DNA of 64,000 nt from Echinometra lucunter (taxonomy: Eukaryota > Echinodermata > Echinoidea > Camarodonta > Echinometridae): contig CM057171.1 in NCBI GenBank assembly GCA_029962745.1, positions 18,236,171-18,300,170 of the forward strand. Reading direction: 5' to 3'. Positions 45,501 to 57,500 of the stretch are shown in pieces. The first letter of the stretch is position 1; each line of letters begins with the position of its first letter. Both the position numbers and the translations under genes were made by a program. The notes under the pieces were generated by a model. That model worked only from the letters and a program-made list of their open reading frames with translations. It was not told the origin of the DNA and ran no database searches.

Positions 45501-48500
45501 GGAGGACTGTCAAGTATTGGAAGATAAAAGCATTTTGCAGATTGAAATTATTCATTGGCGCATACTAGCATGAGCTGGCCAATTCAGAGCATATAAATTC
45601 TTCTTAAAAATGTAAGGTAGCATTTGTGATGTGAATTGCAACCACAATTGCAATTGGGATTTGCAATCATGATCACAATCATGACGGCATGTGACCGTGC
45701 AGGTACATTGGCATATTGGATGTTTCGAAAGAACCCATCAAACATAGTCTTACTGACTCACATGTAGATGTAGATGTAGATGAAAGAATTATATCTTTAT
45801 TCGAGAATGATTGGTGGCATGTATGACAAAAGTACTCTCTGAAGTTTCTGGTGGAACCTAAGTCCTATTTTTGTAAGTTTTGTGACAAATTGACAAGTAA
45901 CACAATGCGCAGAAATAACAGTTGTTTACGTCTGCTCATATAAAGCAAAAAGTCAGTTTCCCAAAGCATTTTAAATATTCACTCCCAGAAATCCCCCTAG
46001 GGGGATGGGGACATGGGGGCATGGGGACATGTAGGACTGCTCTGTGCAAGAAGCCGCCATCATGATCATCATGGCGCAGTTGCTGAATAATGATTCTTTT
46101 GGTGTGTATTTTGAATGCAGGGAAGTGGAAGCTCAAGTAACGGTAGCCATGGACAAGCTGGTGACCATCTTTGGCTCCAAGATTCTTGAGATCATTCCAG
46201 GTCGCGTCTCCACTGAGGTAGATGCTAGGTAAGCAGGCTTCCTGCTCCAAGTTTTTTGCACATGGTCCAAACCAAAACAAAATATGATGGCAGAAAGGGG
46301 GGAGGGGGGGGGGGATTAGGACCAAGTGAGAACTTTTTGTTGTTGTTCATTTGGGTTTTTACAGATGTGTATCAATCATCAAATATGATTTTTTACACTT
46401 GGACCGACCTTTAACGTCACCATCCGAAAGACGTGGCAAATGTAAATGTAGATTCATATATTGCCAAAGGACATTAGTGCTGCGGCGGGGATTCGAACCC
46501 CAGACCTTGTGGTTCAAAGTCCGGAGACTTATCCACTGGGCCACAACACCTCTACTAGAACTAGTGAGAACTCTATGGGTAATTATTATTATTATTCTTT
46601 TTTCCTTTTCTTCTTTCTTTTACAGAGAACATTGAGTTCTGATAAAGATGAAAATAGTTTGTGAGCTCTCTCATTGTTTTTGTGTCAGTTTGGAAGACTA
46701 GGGTTGCTTTTCAAATAATTTGGGAAGAAAAGAGTCTGATTGGTTTGTCACGGATGGACATTTGACAAATTTTGAAAGTTTGAAAGTTTGAAGGCCTGTA
46801 AAAAATATGTAATGAGATGTGTTCTGCTATTTTATGTATCATTGTGAAGGGCATCACTAAATGAGATAAAATGCGATAAAATTCGGTTCCCCTGGTTGTC
46901 TCGTTATTCTAGAACTCATACATGTAAAATAAAGAATGTCACGGACGGACAAAATTGGCACATTTAACTGATCAGGCTCAAAAAATATTTTAGCTGAGTA
47001 TTGACCATAGATTGGAATATGTGTGACAATTTTTATGCACCAAACAGTTTGGGTTGAAATATTTTGTAGCCAAGTATTGAGTAAATGAAGTTGAAAGGAA
47101 ATGATTGTGAATGAAATTTCACAGAATCATACAGAACATGCTCGTGATGTTCAAGACACCAAGCACATGACACAAGTCAAATGACCTTGGAAGATGCCAT
47201 AATGGTTGCGGAATAATTAGCAAAATAAAGATAAGTGGAACAATTCCATTGTGTGCCTAATGATATGCACCAAACAGTTAGAAAATGTGTAATTGCTGAA
47301 TAATTAGCAAATAAAGATAAGGAAAACAATGTGTGCAAAGATATGTCCCTGTCAGTTTGGTATTGAATATGAGTACATGTAGTTACTGAGTAACGAGCAA
47401 ATACAGATAAGAGAAATGACTATTGTAACAGGTTCGTATGAAACGTACTGTACTGTTTGCTCAAGGCTACAAACAACTGATGCATATTTCTGAATGATTT
47501 TGGTGGAAAATAGATAATTGTTGATTGATAAGCAAATACATGTAAAGAAAATGGCAGAAAGTAAACTTTTGCATTTAATTTTTTTGGCTACCGGTATATG
47601 ATTTTGGTGGACAGTGTATGCATATGGAAAATGAGCTGGTGAAGATACTTGCAACAAAGTGACTATTTGTAGATCCCTACAGAATGAAGCAAATTATGTT
47701 TGTCTCATATAGACTTCGTTTCCCTTTTAAAACATTATACTATGTGTAGCACTACAGTGTCTCCTTTTAGTTACTTTTTTTGTGGTACATTTTGATCCAG
47801 AATGCTAAGATTGGTGTGTCATTCTTGAATATGAGCAATTTAATTGTGATTTATTATCAAAAGTCTTTAAATTGACAGTTATTAAAGTGGAAAGATGTGA
47901 AATCACTATTTAAAAAAACCCCCAAAACAAAGAAACAAAAAAAAAAAGGCATTTTTTTTTTTAGATTTTGTTATAATTTGTCATTGTCTTTGGTTCGTTT
48001 ATTTAGACATTTTTCTTTTTTGTTTTTTTTGGTTTTTTTCAAACTTTACATGCATGAGAGAGAGAGAAAAAAAAAAGTTGTCCATTTGAGGATGCAAACT
48101 GATCAAATTAGCCTTTAAGAAAACTCTGTACTGCTACGGATTGATAAAGTTTTTCCTTTCTGTACAGCTCCCCCCCCCCTCTCTCTCTCTCTCTGTCTCT
48201 CCCCCTTTCTACATTCCTCTGGGATTTTTTAAGCATCATCCACACCTCAATCCTGTCATGATTCAATCAAAGACCATAGAGTATACTCCTCATTCCTTGT
48301 TGCCTTTCAGGCTCTCCTTTGACAAGGACGCTCAGATTGCCAAAGCTCGCCGTCTCATCCAGCTGTATGAGGAAAATGGCATCAGCAAGGAGCGTATCCT
48401 CATCAAGCTCAGCTCAACGTGGGAAGGTATCAAGGCTGCCGAGTAAGTAATAAATACCCTTTTTACTTTGGTGTGAAAAACTTATCCCGTATAATTTACT

Positions 48501-51500
48501 TCTTTAATGACTCTAACCTCCTCGTACATACACCCTAAACAAGGGTACAAATATGAAGCTTCACAAAATCTAGACAGAGGATGGAGCAAAGGTTACCTAA
48601 AACACTTGTTAACAAACCCGAGAAATAGACCCTCGGTTCCTGCATTTTGGCCTTTTTGCACCCTAAGCAAGTCACCTGAATGCGTGATGCGCCCTGCAAA
48701 AAGTACTCTGTTCACATGTATTTCTGGTTGGCACATGTGCAGAGCAATATATTTGACTGCACCCCCAGTTTCTTCACACGTCACATGCAGACATGTAAAT
48801 GTAATAAACACTTGAATTTCCTTTTTAGTATTTTTTTTTCTGGAACACATATTGGTTTTGTGAGTTAGTTGAAACATAGTATCGTCTGTACCGACCGGTA
48901 ATTCTGATATTTTTTTTTACATTTTAATGCAAAGCCCGACACACAGGCCAGAAATTTAGGTCCGGACTCCTCAAATTAAGAATATTTAACACAGGACTCA
49001 ATGTATACACACCCTAGAATTACAATCTGGGCTCCCTACAACAAAAGTTAGTGCGGGGCTCTGTGCATATGTTTGTAATAACTATGTACACTTAATTGCT
49101 TTGTGTAATTACATGTATTTTGTGAAATGTCTTTGTTTTTTCCAACCAATGAAAGAAGAATATCTGCTATAATTACAGATCAAATGATATAATATTCATT
49201 TACTGTTCATCTGTTGAATGTTCTTAATGCAGGAGTGATAACAACTGTTCCTTTTGGGCAAAATTTGAATGTTTTTTTTAGGGAAATATACGGCAGGTTT
49301 CAAGCAGACTACTGTTTGTCCTGAACTTTAACCCATTCGTGACAGGAATTATTTAAAGCCTAATTTTATCAGCTTTTATTCTTCAAATTGGCAACACCAA
49401 CATTTTTATTTTATTGCTACATTTTTCTTATAAAACATCATGTATCTGAAATAAATATAAATTGACAGAAATTATGATAAGTCAAAAAGTTGCCAATTTG
49501 TAGGGGAAAATGGTGATTTTAAACCTTCTATCACATTGCCAATTTAAGGATTTTAATGCTTATTTTCCTTAAAAAAATTTTCAGCATCAAACAACGAATA
49601 TTAATGCAACCAAAATGGGCACAGTTTGTGTAAATTTTTTGCTCTTTCTGTTCATGTATTGGGTATGATTTTTAGGGCTTTGCACCAAAAGATATTAGGC
49701 CAAACCACAAAATGTGGACCTCTGTCACAAATGGGTTAACCCATTCGTGACAAAGGTCCACATTTTGTGGTTTGGCGTAATATCTTTTGATGCAAAGCCC
49801 TAAAAATCATACCAAATACATGAGCAGAAAGAGCAAAAAATTCTACACAAACTGTGCCCATTTTGGTTGCGTCAATATTCGTTGTTTGATGCTGAAAATT
49901 TTTTTAAGGAAAATAACCATTAAAATCCTTAAATTGGCAATGTGATAGAAGGTTTAAAATCACCGTTTTCCCCTGCAAATTGGCAGCTTTTTGACTTCTC
50001 ATCATAATTTCTATCAATTTATATTCATTTCAGATACATGACGTTTTATAAGAAAAATGTAGCAATAAAATAAAAATGTTGGTGTTCCAATTTGAAGAAT
50101 AAGAGCTGATCAAATAAGGCCTTAAATAATTCCTGTCACGAATGGGTTAATGATACTGTACAGTTCTATGGCTTGAAAATACATGTAGGATGTGCTTTTT
50201 TTTCCCACTCATGAAAACGTCTTTTCAGTCATAGAAATACTGCAAAACTTGATAAGAGATTGGCATCTCTGATCAAGACGATGTGTCTTTCTGTATTCTT
50301 TCAGGACGTTGGAGAGAGACTATGGCATTCATTGTAACCTGACCCTCCTCTTCTCGATGGCCCAGGTAAGTCATACCCAGGCCCCTAAAGCTCCGCCATT
50401 TTGTCCAGATCCATTAGAAGGCCGACCTAAGCACCCATCAGTATTTATGAGCAAAAATGAACAATTCATTTTGTAAGATGATTCCAAGGAGTCGTGTGTG
50501 TGTTTGTGCATGTCTTAAACCATTACGCCCATCAGCTAAAAATATGCGCAATGATGTACAATCAATGCGCAACAAATGCGCATTAAATCAAAGTATCATA
50601 ATAAAAGTGATACGCGTCACACACGCAGTAGATATGAATAATGCAACAAAAACGGGTGCTTAGGTTGACCTTCAAATGATCTGAAAGAGGCGGGGCCTAA
50701 TGCCATTCGCGTAATGATATAAGCGCATGCTGCTTTTCGTCTAGTAAATTTATTATCTGTCTATGGACATAGCAGTATACTGCCATCCAATGATAAAAGG
50801 AAGCAGCTCTGACTTTTTGTCTTGCCTGTGTAGCAAGAGCGAGATATAGGCACCGCTTTTCCGACGGTGGCTTCATCATTGTAAGAAATGGTCTTTTTCC
50901 AAAAGTATTTTCATGAACCTTGCATACAAGGCTTATCACGTATTACAGATCATGTGGAAAAAATTTCTGTCACAAACTCATGGTCAAAGGTATACATGTC
51001 GTTCATTCTTCCAACGTTCACAACATAAGACCAACATTACACTCTCTATATCCATAGTAACCATCTCGAACAATCATGTGACACTCCCTTATCCAAAAAA
51101 AGCAAAATAAGCAATATTTTGGGATTAGCCTGCCGAGCTACTAGCACGAGGAGCCGGCTTTTATTTCATATATTTTTACAAAATTGCACTTCAAATGACA
51201 TGTTGAAGACAGTATGTACATCTGACACCTGAACTATTGTTAAGATAATCATCTTAAATCTTATGACCTACCCTAACCCTAATATAGCCCGGGGTTAAAA
51301 AAACAGAGATAAAAACTATATAAGTGCAAAAACTCTGAAAAAACCCTATGGCTATGAACCTAAATCCTAACATCAATAAGATTTAGCTTCTTCTGCTTTG
51401 AACTTTTACATAATAGATAAATCGGGGTTATCGACTAAATGTCTTTTTAAAAAGACGTGCTAGCTTCATGTAGTGGAAGGCTAGAATGACTCTCCTCATT

Positions 51501-54500
51501 CCCCACACCCTACTCACGCATCTGCGTCCTTTCATATTCAAAGTACCCGCCATTAAATGGACGGAATTAATTCATTCCGTTCCGCTTGCCCGACTTATCA
51601 TTCTCACTGTTGCCGCATAAACAACATTTACCAGCTATACTACGTAACGCTGGAAAATACATGTTCATTCTTCCAACGTTCACAACATAAGACCAACATT
51701 ACACTCTCTATATCCATAGTAACCATCTCGAACAATCATGTGACACTCCCTTATCCAAAAAAAGCAAAATAAGCAATATTTTGGGATTAGCCTGCCGAGC
51801 TACTAGAACACTACAAAGAAGGGCGTAGTTTCTGTCAAACATATTCTCAACAAAGGATATCATGGATATCAGATTCTAAATGAATAAAATTTCGTCATGA
51901 TATTTGCCTTGAAAAAGCCGAAGAGTTCTGGAATTATGCATGACCAGGTCATAATCGAATAACCTAAGTGAACGATTAAAATCAGTACTCGGTAGTAGTA
52001 TGTCAAATAATTTTGATAGAATATTCAAACCAATTTCTCAACCAAAAAATCTGATGTTGGAATAAGGGTTAAATGCTTGTACATTCAAGAAAAAGAACAA
52101 CCGTTGATACCAAATTTGGAATATTACACTCCCAATCAAATTTCATACATTGTTATCTCGGAAATACATAGTATTTCAATACATAATTTATGGTATCTAG
52201 ACTCTAGACTTATGAAACATGTTCAACATTCACATTCATGACAGCGAAATTTATACGCTACAACTTTAATGCTTGAGATACAGATAGTCTATCTTGCAGA
52301 CTATCTTCAACATAGCCATCCTTGGCTCTTTCCCCTTTCCATCTACCATGTCTCTTCCAGATTCTATCATTCACCTTTGCCCTAGCTGCTGCTGTAGCTC
52401 CACTAGCCCTCAAAGAATGGAGGCCAATATTCAAATTTCCGCTTACTTCCTTAAGGCGAGCAACAACTGTCTCGCGTGTTCTCGTGTAACTTATAGGCTT
52501 GTTCTTGTGTATTAAAAACTTTCTTTCTCTATTACCGTATGAGGGCTTAAACAAAAAATGATCCGACTTTGGATCGATACCAGCACAAACCATGTATCGC
52601 TTCACTACTCTCATGGGACATGCGCTCGTCTGCCCTTTGCTAATGACTACCTCATCTCCTTTTCTAAACTGATCAGTTTTACTTCTCGATATTTGCAAAG
52701 ACATATAATCATCATGAAAAATGATGTCACTACATTTCAAAGATCGAGCTTCGTCAAACCTTAAAAACCCACTGAAACAAAGAACGATGAAAGCCAAATC
52801 ACGAAGAATGAGAATGTCTTGAGTGTCTTTATATTTGTCGCAAAGCATGGTTATCTGCTCGTTCGTCAGGATGTCCTTCTTTGACACTTTTGTATAATTC
52901 TTCCTTTTGGCCGCTTCCACCAAATTAACCACAAAATTATTTGCAATAGGATCTTTGAAACCTTTCAAATTATGGGCCCATTTGATGGCATACAAAGAAC
53001 CTTGAATAACGCTTGGTGACTTTCCTTCATCTATTAAACTTGTCAAGTACAAAGCAACATGAATAGGCTCGGCCGGTAGCGCTTTGCCGCCCTCAGCAGT
53101 AATAAACTCCTCCCATCTCTTGAAGCTAGAATAATACTTGTTGGTCGTCCTGTCGCTTCTAGACTCCACTAAATGCGAGGCCATACGATCTGCCAAACGT
53201 AGTAGGTTGCTAGATGCTCCCGATGACTCCACTTCATCTTTGATTGATCTTCGTAGCCCTAGGCCTGTTGAGAATGAAAGATAAAAATATCTAAAAACGT
53301 AGTTTCAAAGCAACCATTGTAAATTTTTGTCCTGCAGAACCAAAAATACCGTTATTGCCCTTTCCTCTCTTAACTTCTTGACATGAAAAATTATACCATT
53401 CTTTGACAAATGAAACAAATAATCCTCCTTGGGAAATTTTTGGCCAGTACGGTGCCGATTTCCATTGCGGTACAATCAAGGTACCTTCTGCCCTCTCTTG
53501 GATTGCTTTCTCTATTACCCTAGCTACTAAACGAGGTGGAGGTACCCACCAATTGACATCATTTCCCCATGTCTGTTTAAAGGCATCAACGCCTTCTGTA
53601 GTGGGACATCCCCATCTCGAATTGAATCGTTCACATTTCGAGTTGTAATCACATGCGAATCTGTCGACCGTATGAGGTCCCCATTTTCGGTCTAGGAATT
53701 GAAATATCGTGGGGCTTATGACCCAATCATCACTGTCTGCTATTCTACTAGGACCATCCGCCCTTTTGTTCCGTTCCCTGTGGATCCAAATCGGATCTAT
53801 GCCTAATCCATACTGCTCACATGTCTCATGTATCTCAATTGCTATCTTCTGCAATTGTCTATTCTTGCCGCCTTTTTGAACTATTCTCGTGACATTTCTG
53901 TTATCCGTGTAACAACGAATATTCTGCCCTTCCAGGCATGGCCCAAACGACTTCAGGGCTCTGTTCAGAGCTTCAATTTCTCTCCATGAGGAACTATTCT
54001 CCACTTCAGACTCTGTCCAAGAGCCAACCACTTCCAGGTTTTGAGCTTCACTAATGTATGCCCCATACCCGGTGCCTGATGCATCGGTGAACAAACAACA
54101 ATTACACGATTTCACAAGTGAAATGGGTATACCATTAAGTCTGTCTAAATGTTTGTACCAAAACATTAATTCTGCCACTGCTTCTGCAGAAACTAATACT
54201 GGGGCATTCCATGACGCCCGACTATTGATACACTTGAAAACCTCTTTTGTTTTCAGCTGAACTATCGTTCCAACAGCAGGCTGCATCGATATGATTTGGC
54301 CCGCAACACCAGCTAAAACTCGCACTGGAGTTAGTTTATTGCCTTCCTGCACTTTCACAAGGATGCTTTGAATTGACTGTTTACATTTTTGTATTTTCTC
54401 TTCGGTAATATGAACATCTCCTTCTTGGAAATTCCAAGTCAATCCAAGCCACGTTGCCTTTCTCTTGGGGGCCCAATCGCATTTGTCTTCTGCGAGAATA

Positions 54501-57500
54501 AAACCAAGTTTATTCAAATCTGACTTGATAGCCCTACTAATTTCATTTGCTTCATCTATGTCCTTACATCCCGCAATCCCGTCGTCTAGAAACATGACGA
54601 CCTTCTTTCCTTGTGACCGCCAATGCTTGACTGGGACTCTGGTTAACTTTGTGAAAATGTAACCAGCAGTAGAAATTCCAAATGGCAAAACATTGAAAAC
54701 AAAGTATCTTTTCTGACCTTCAAACTCAAAGGCAAAGCCTAGGTACTGTCTGTGCTCTTCAAAAATGTCTACGTGGTGGTATGCCGATTTAAGATCAAAT
54801 GTAAATACATGATCCCCTTCTTGGAAAACATCCCTGGCAACTGAGGCATCTTCGTACTTAAATTTGTTCTTGTACAAAATGTGGATTGATATGCCTGCAA
54901 TCCAAAACAAGTCTGCATTTGCCCTTATTTTCAGAAACAGTCAAGGGATTCACCACCGTAGGTTTTGATTTCACTTCTGATACACAACCTTTTTCTAATA
55001 ACCTTCCAATTTCCTCTTGCACAAAATTCAACTGGTTCAGTGCAGATCTGTTATTGCGGAGCTCTTTACTCTCCGGCAAAGTATGCAAAGGCAATTTATA
55101 GCCATTCTCAACAACGTCTAAAATCTCTTTACTAGCCCCGAAATCGGCCCACATACTTGCATTCTGTTTCAATTTACCCACTGGAGATATTTTCTCCTCC
55201 TTTCTAGATTTCATTGATTCTGCGTTCAGAACATATTCAGGTTTAGATCTTACTTCTTTCTCTATTCCAAGAGGAAAATCAAATTCTTTCTGTCTATGAT
55301 CAAATAAAAACTTAGATTCACTTATCTGATCTGATCTCTTGCCTCTTGCTTGACAGTCAACCTTCCAATGACCAGGCTTCCCGCAGGAAAAACAGAGCCC
55401 CGGTTTCTTGCGTTCCTCTGCTGCAACACGACTGACTGGCGTGTAGCTGTCTTGATCTTTGACGTTACCCTTCCATGTAGCCTTGCCCCCTGCATAAGGA
55501 TGAAAGCGCCTAGGCTCAGCCTTCTTCAGTTTCTTGGCTTTCCTCCCTGCTCGCGCTTCTGCTTTGTACATGCGTTTTTCATCTTCGGAGTTTTCAGCTA
55601 ACGAATTCTTTTCGTATTCTGCTACCATTTTCCAACCCAACGGCGAACTGTCGGCCATTTTGATAAGCTTCTGTCTCTTCTCTATAAGTTCGATACCTTC
55701 GACAATCTTGACCTTAGCATCAGAAACAGCTCCCGGCGTATCATCTGCTTCTTTCAAGTAGTGCTCGGCTTCTTTAAGTTTCCTATGAACTTTGACGTTG
55801 ACTTTGTACTGTTCTTCGTTGCCCTTTCGCTGAAATTTATAATTATCAGTGTGCATCTCTTCGATTTTTGCGACTTGTGCGTCGCTAAGAGCTTTCTGAC
55901 TTTCACTTAAAGACTGCTGGAAATTGCTCAATCTATTTGATATCAGACTGTCTAAATCAGAAAGAAGCCTGTTCTGACTCTGGTTCACTTTTGTGTCAAT
56001 AAGCTCAGCTACCCTCGCTGGATCCATGTTGAAAATCTCGAAACTCAGGCTCCGAACTGAAAACGTTAGTAAAAAAATGAGGCTCCAAAAAGACGTGCTA
56101 GCTTCATGTAGTGGAAGGCTAGAATGACTCTCCTCATTCCCCACACCCTACTCACGCATCTGCGTCCTTTCATATTCAAAGTACCCGCCATTAAATGGAC
56201 GGAATTAATTCATTCCGTTCCGCTTGCCCGACTTATCATTCTCACTGTTGCCGCATAAACAACATTTACCAGCTATACTACGTAACGCTGGAAAATACAT
56301 TTAGGTTGTGGAAACATTAAAATGTTAAGAATGAACTTAATCTTTATTAAAAAAAAATCGCATTACACAGAAATGGGTGTATAGAACTACACAGAAATTA
56401 TAATATTAAAATATGGTCTAAACTATTCAGTGTATTTGTGTCATTTTTTTTTTTAAATGAAGGCATTTGAAGAGCAATTTTTCTCAGAGAACAGTTTAAC
56501 CATGATTTACTTCCAAATCAAAGTGAAGGTATGAAATAATAATACAATAAAACAAATATGTATAATATAAAATGGAATATTTTCACCTTTATTTTTTTCC
56601 TTTTCTTTTCAACTGTAGGCTGTAGCATGTGCAGAGGCCAAGGTGACTCTCATCTCGCCCTTTGTGGGTCGTATTCTAGACTGGTACAAGGCATCTACTG
56701 GAAAAAGCGGCTATGAACCAGAGGAAGATCCAGGTAACTAAGTCATATGAAATCACTTTCTTCTTCAAATTAGCAACTTTTGATCTACTGCATGAGTGGT
56801 TATGCTACACATGCTCTAGAGGTACATGTAAGTGCTCCTTGTCAGTTATGTGCACTAAATAAATTCTGGACCCTGTTTCATAAAACTTGTTATTAAAATT
56901 ACAAGTTGCAATAATTGTTTTAAGCTACTGAAATCCTTGTATCTGATTGGCTGAGAGCAAATTTTTTCCGTAGAAATGTGGCAGTTGTTACTGATAACAA
57001 GTTTAATGAAATGGGCCCTGGACTTCAACCTGGCCCAAACTTTTTTTTACTGTAAATTTGCGTACCGTTTTTTTTTTGGTATTTTTTGTAAATTTGTTAA
57101 TGCTAGTCTTCAGACTTGTGTCATTTTTTTAAAAACACAAATAAAGCAAAATTGAATCAAGTTAAATGGAAAAAAAGAAAAGAAAAACAAAACCACATTG
57201 CCTAACTCAAACCCTAAGCCTAACCCAATTGCTACCCTTACTCTATCTTTGATAGAATAAAGCCCAGAGCACATGTCCCAGATACAGTATACTGTATAAG
57301 ACATTATTTTTGCTTACAGATATTTTCACGAATCACAGGTTCAGACACATTTTCGCGAGTCATTGATTTCACAAGCGGGAGTGCAGTAGCAAGATGGGAC
57401 TTTCTGTAAATTTTAATATTGGTACATTGTGAAAGAGCTATATCGGCAGATCTGGGGGATCTGTTTTTAAATTTTTTTGTTGTTGCCAATATCATGACAT

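Larger units (their letters stand above)
51001..56300 (-). mobile_element. PAT/Ngaro-like DIRS-order retrotransposon (5.3 kb)
   Basis: Read on the minus strand: repeat A1 (56300-56087), Gag, RT/RNase H, tyrosine recombinase, repeat B1 (51806-51663), A2 (51662-51449), a 304-base linker, B2 (51144-51001). This A1-ORFs-B1A2-B2 layout is the split direct repeat arrangement of PAT and Ngaro elements, which integrate by a tyrosine recombinase and leave no target duplication. A1/A2 (214 bp) and B1/B2 (144 bp) look identical by eye, so the insertion is young. It sits antisense in TALDO1 intron 5. The ORFs are intact except for a one-base frame change between Gag and RT. Confidence 0.92.

Noticed and set aside
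49332..50146. CRISPR-like array
   Set aside because: The repeats are 400-bp inverted MITE copies with TTAA flanks, not short direct repeats with spacers; the genome is eukaryotic.
52294..52764. Plus-strand open frames over the retroelement (also 53403-53648, 54054-54260, 55350-55761)
   Set aside because: They lie opposite the recombinase, RT and Gag frames, which have clear domain motifs; the plus frames have none.
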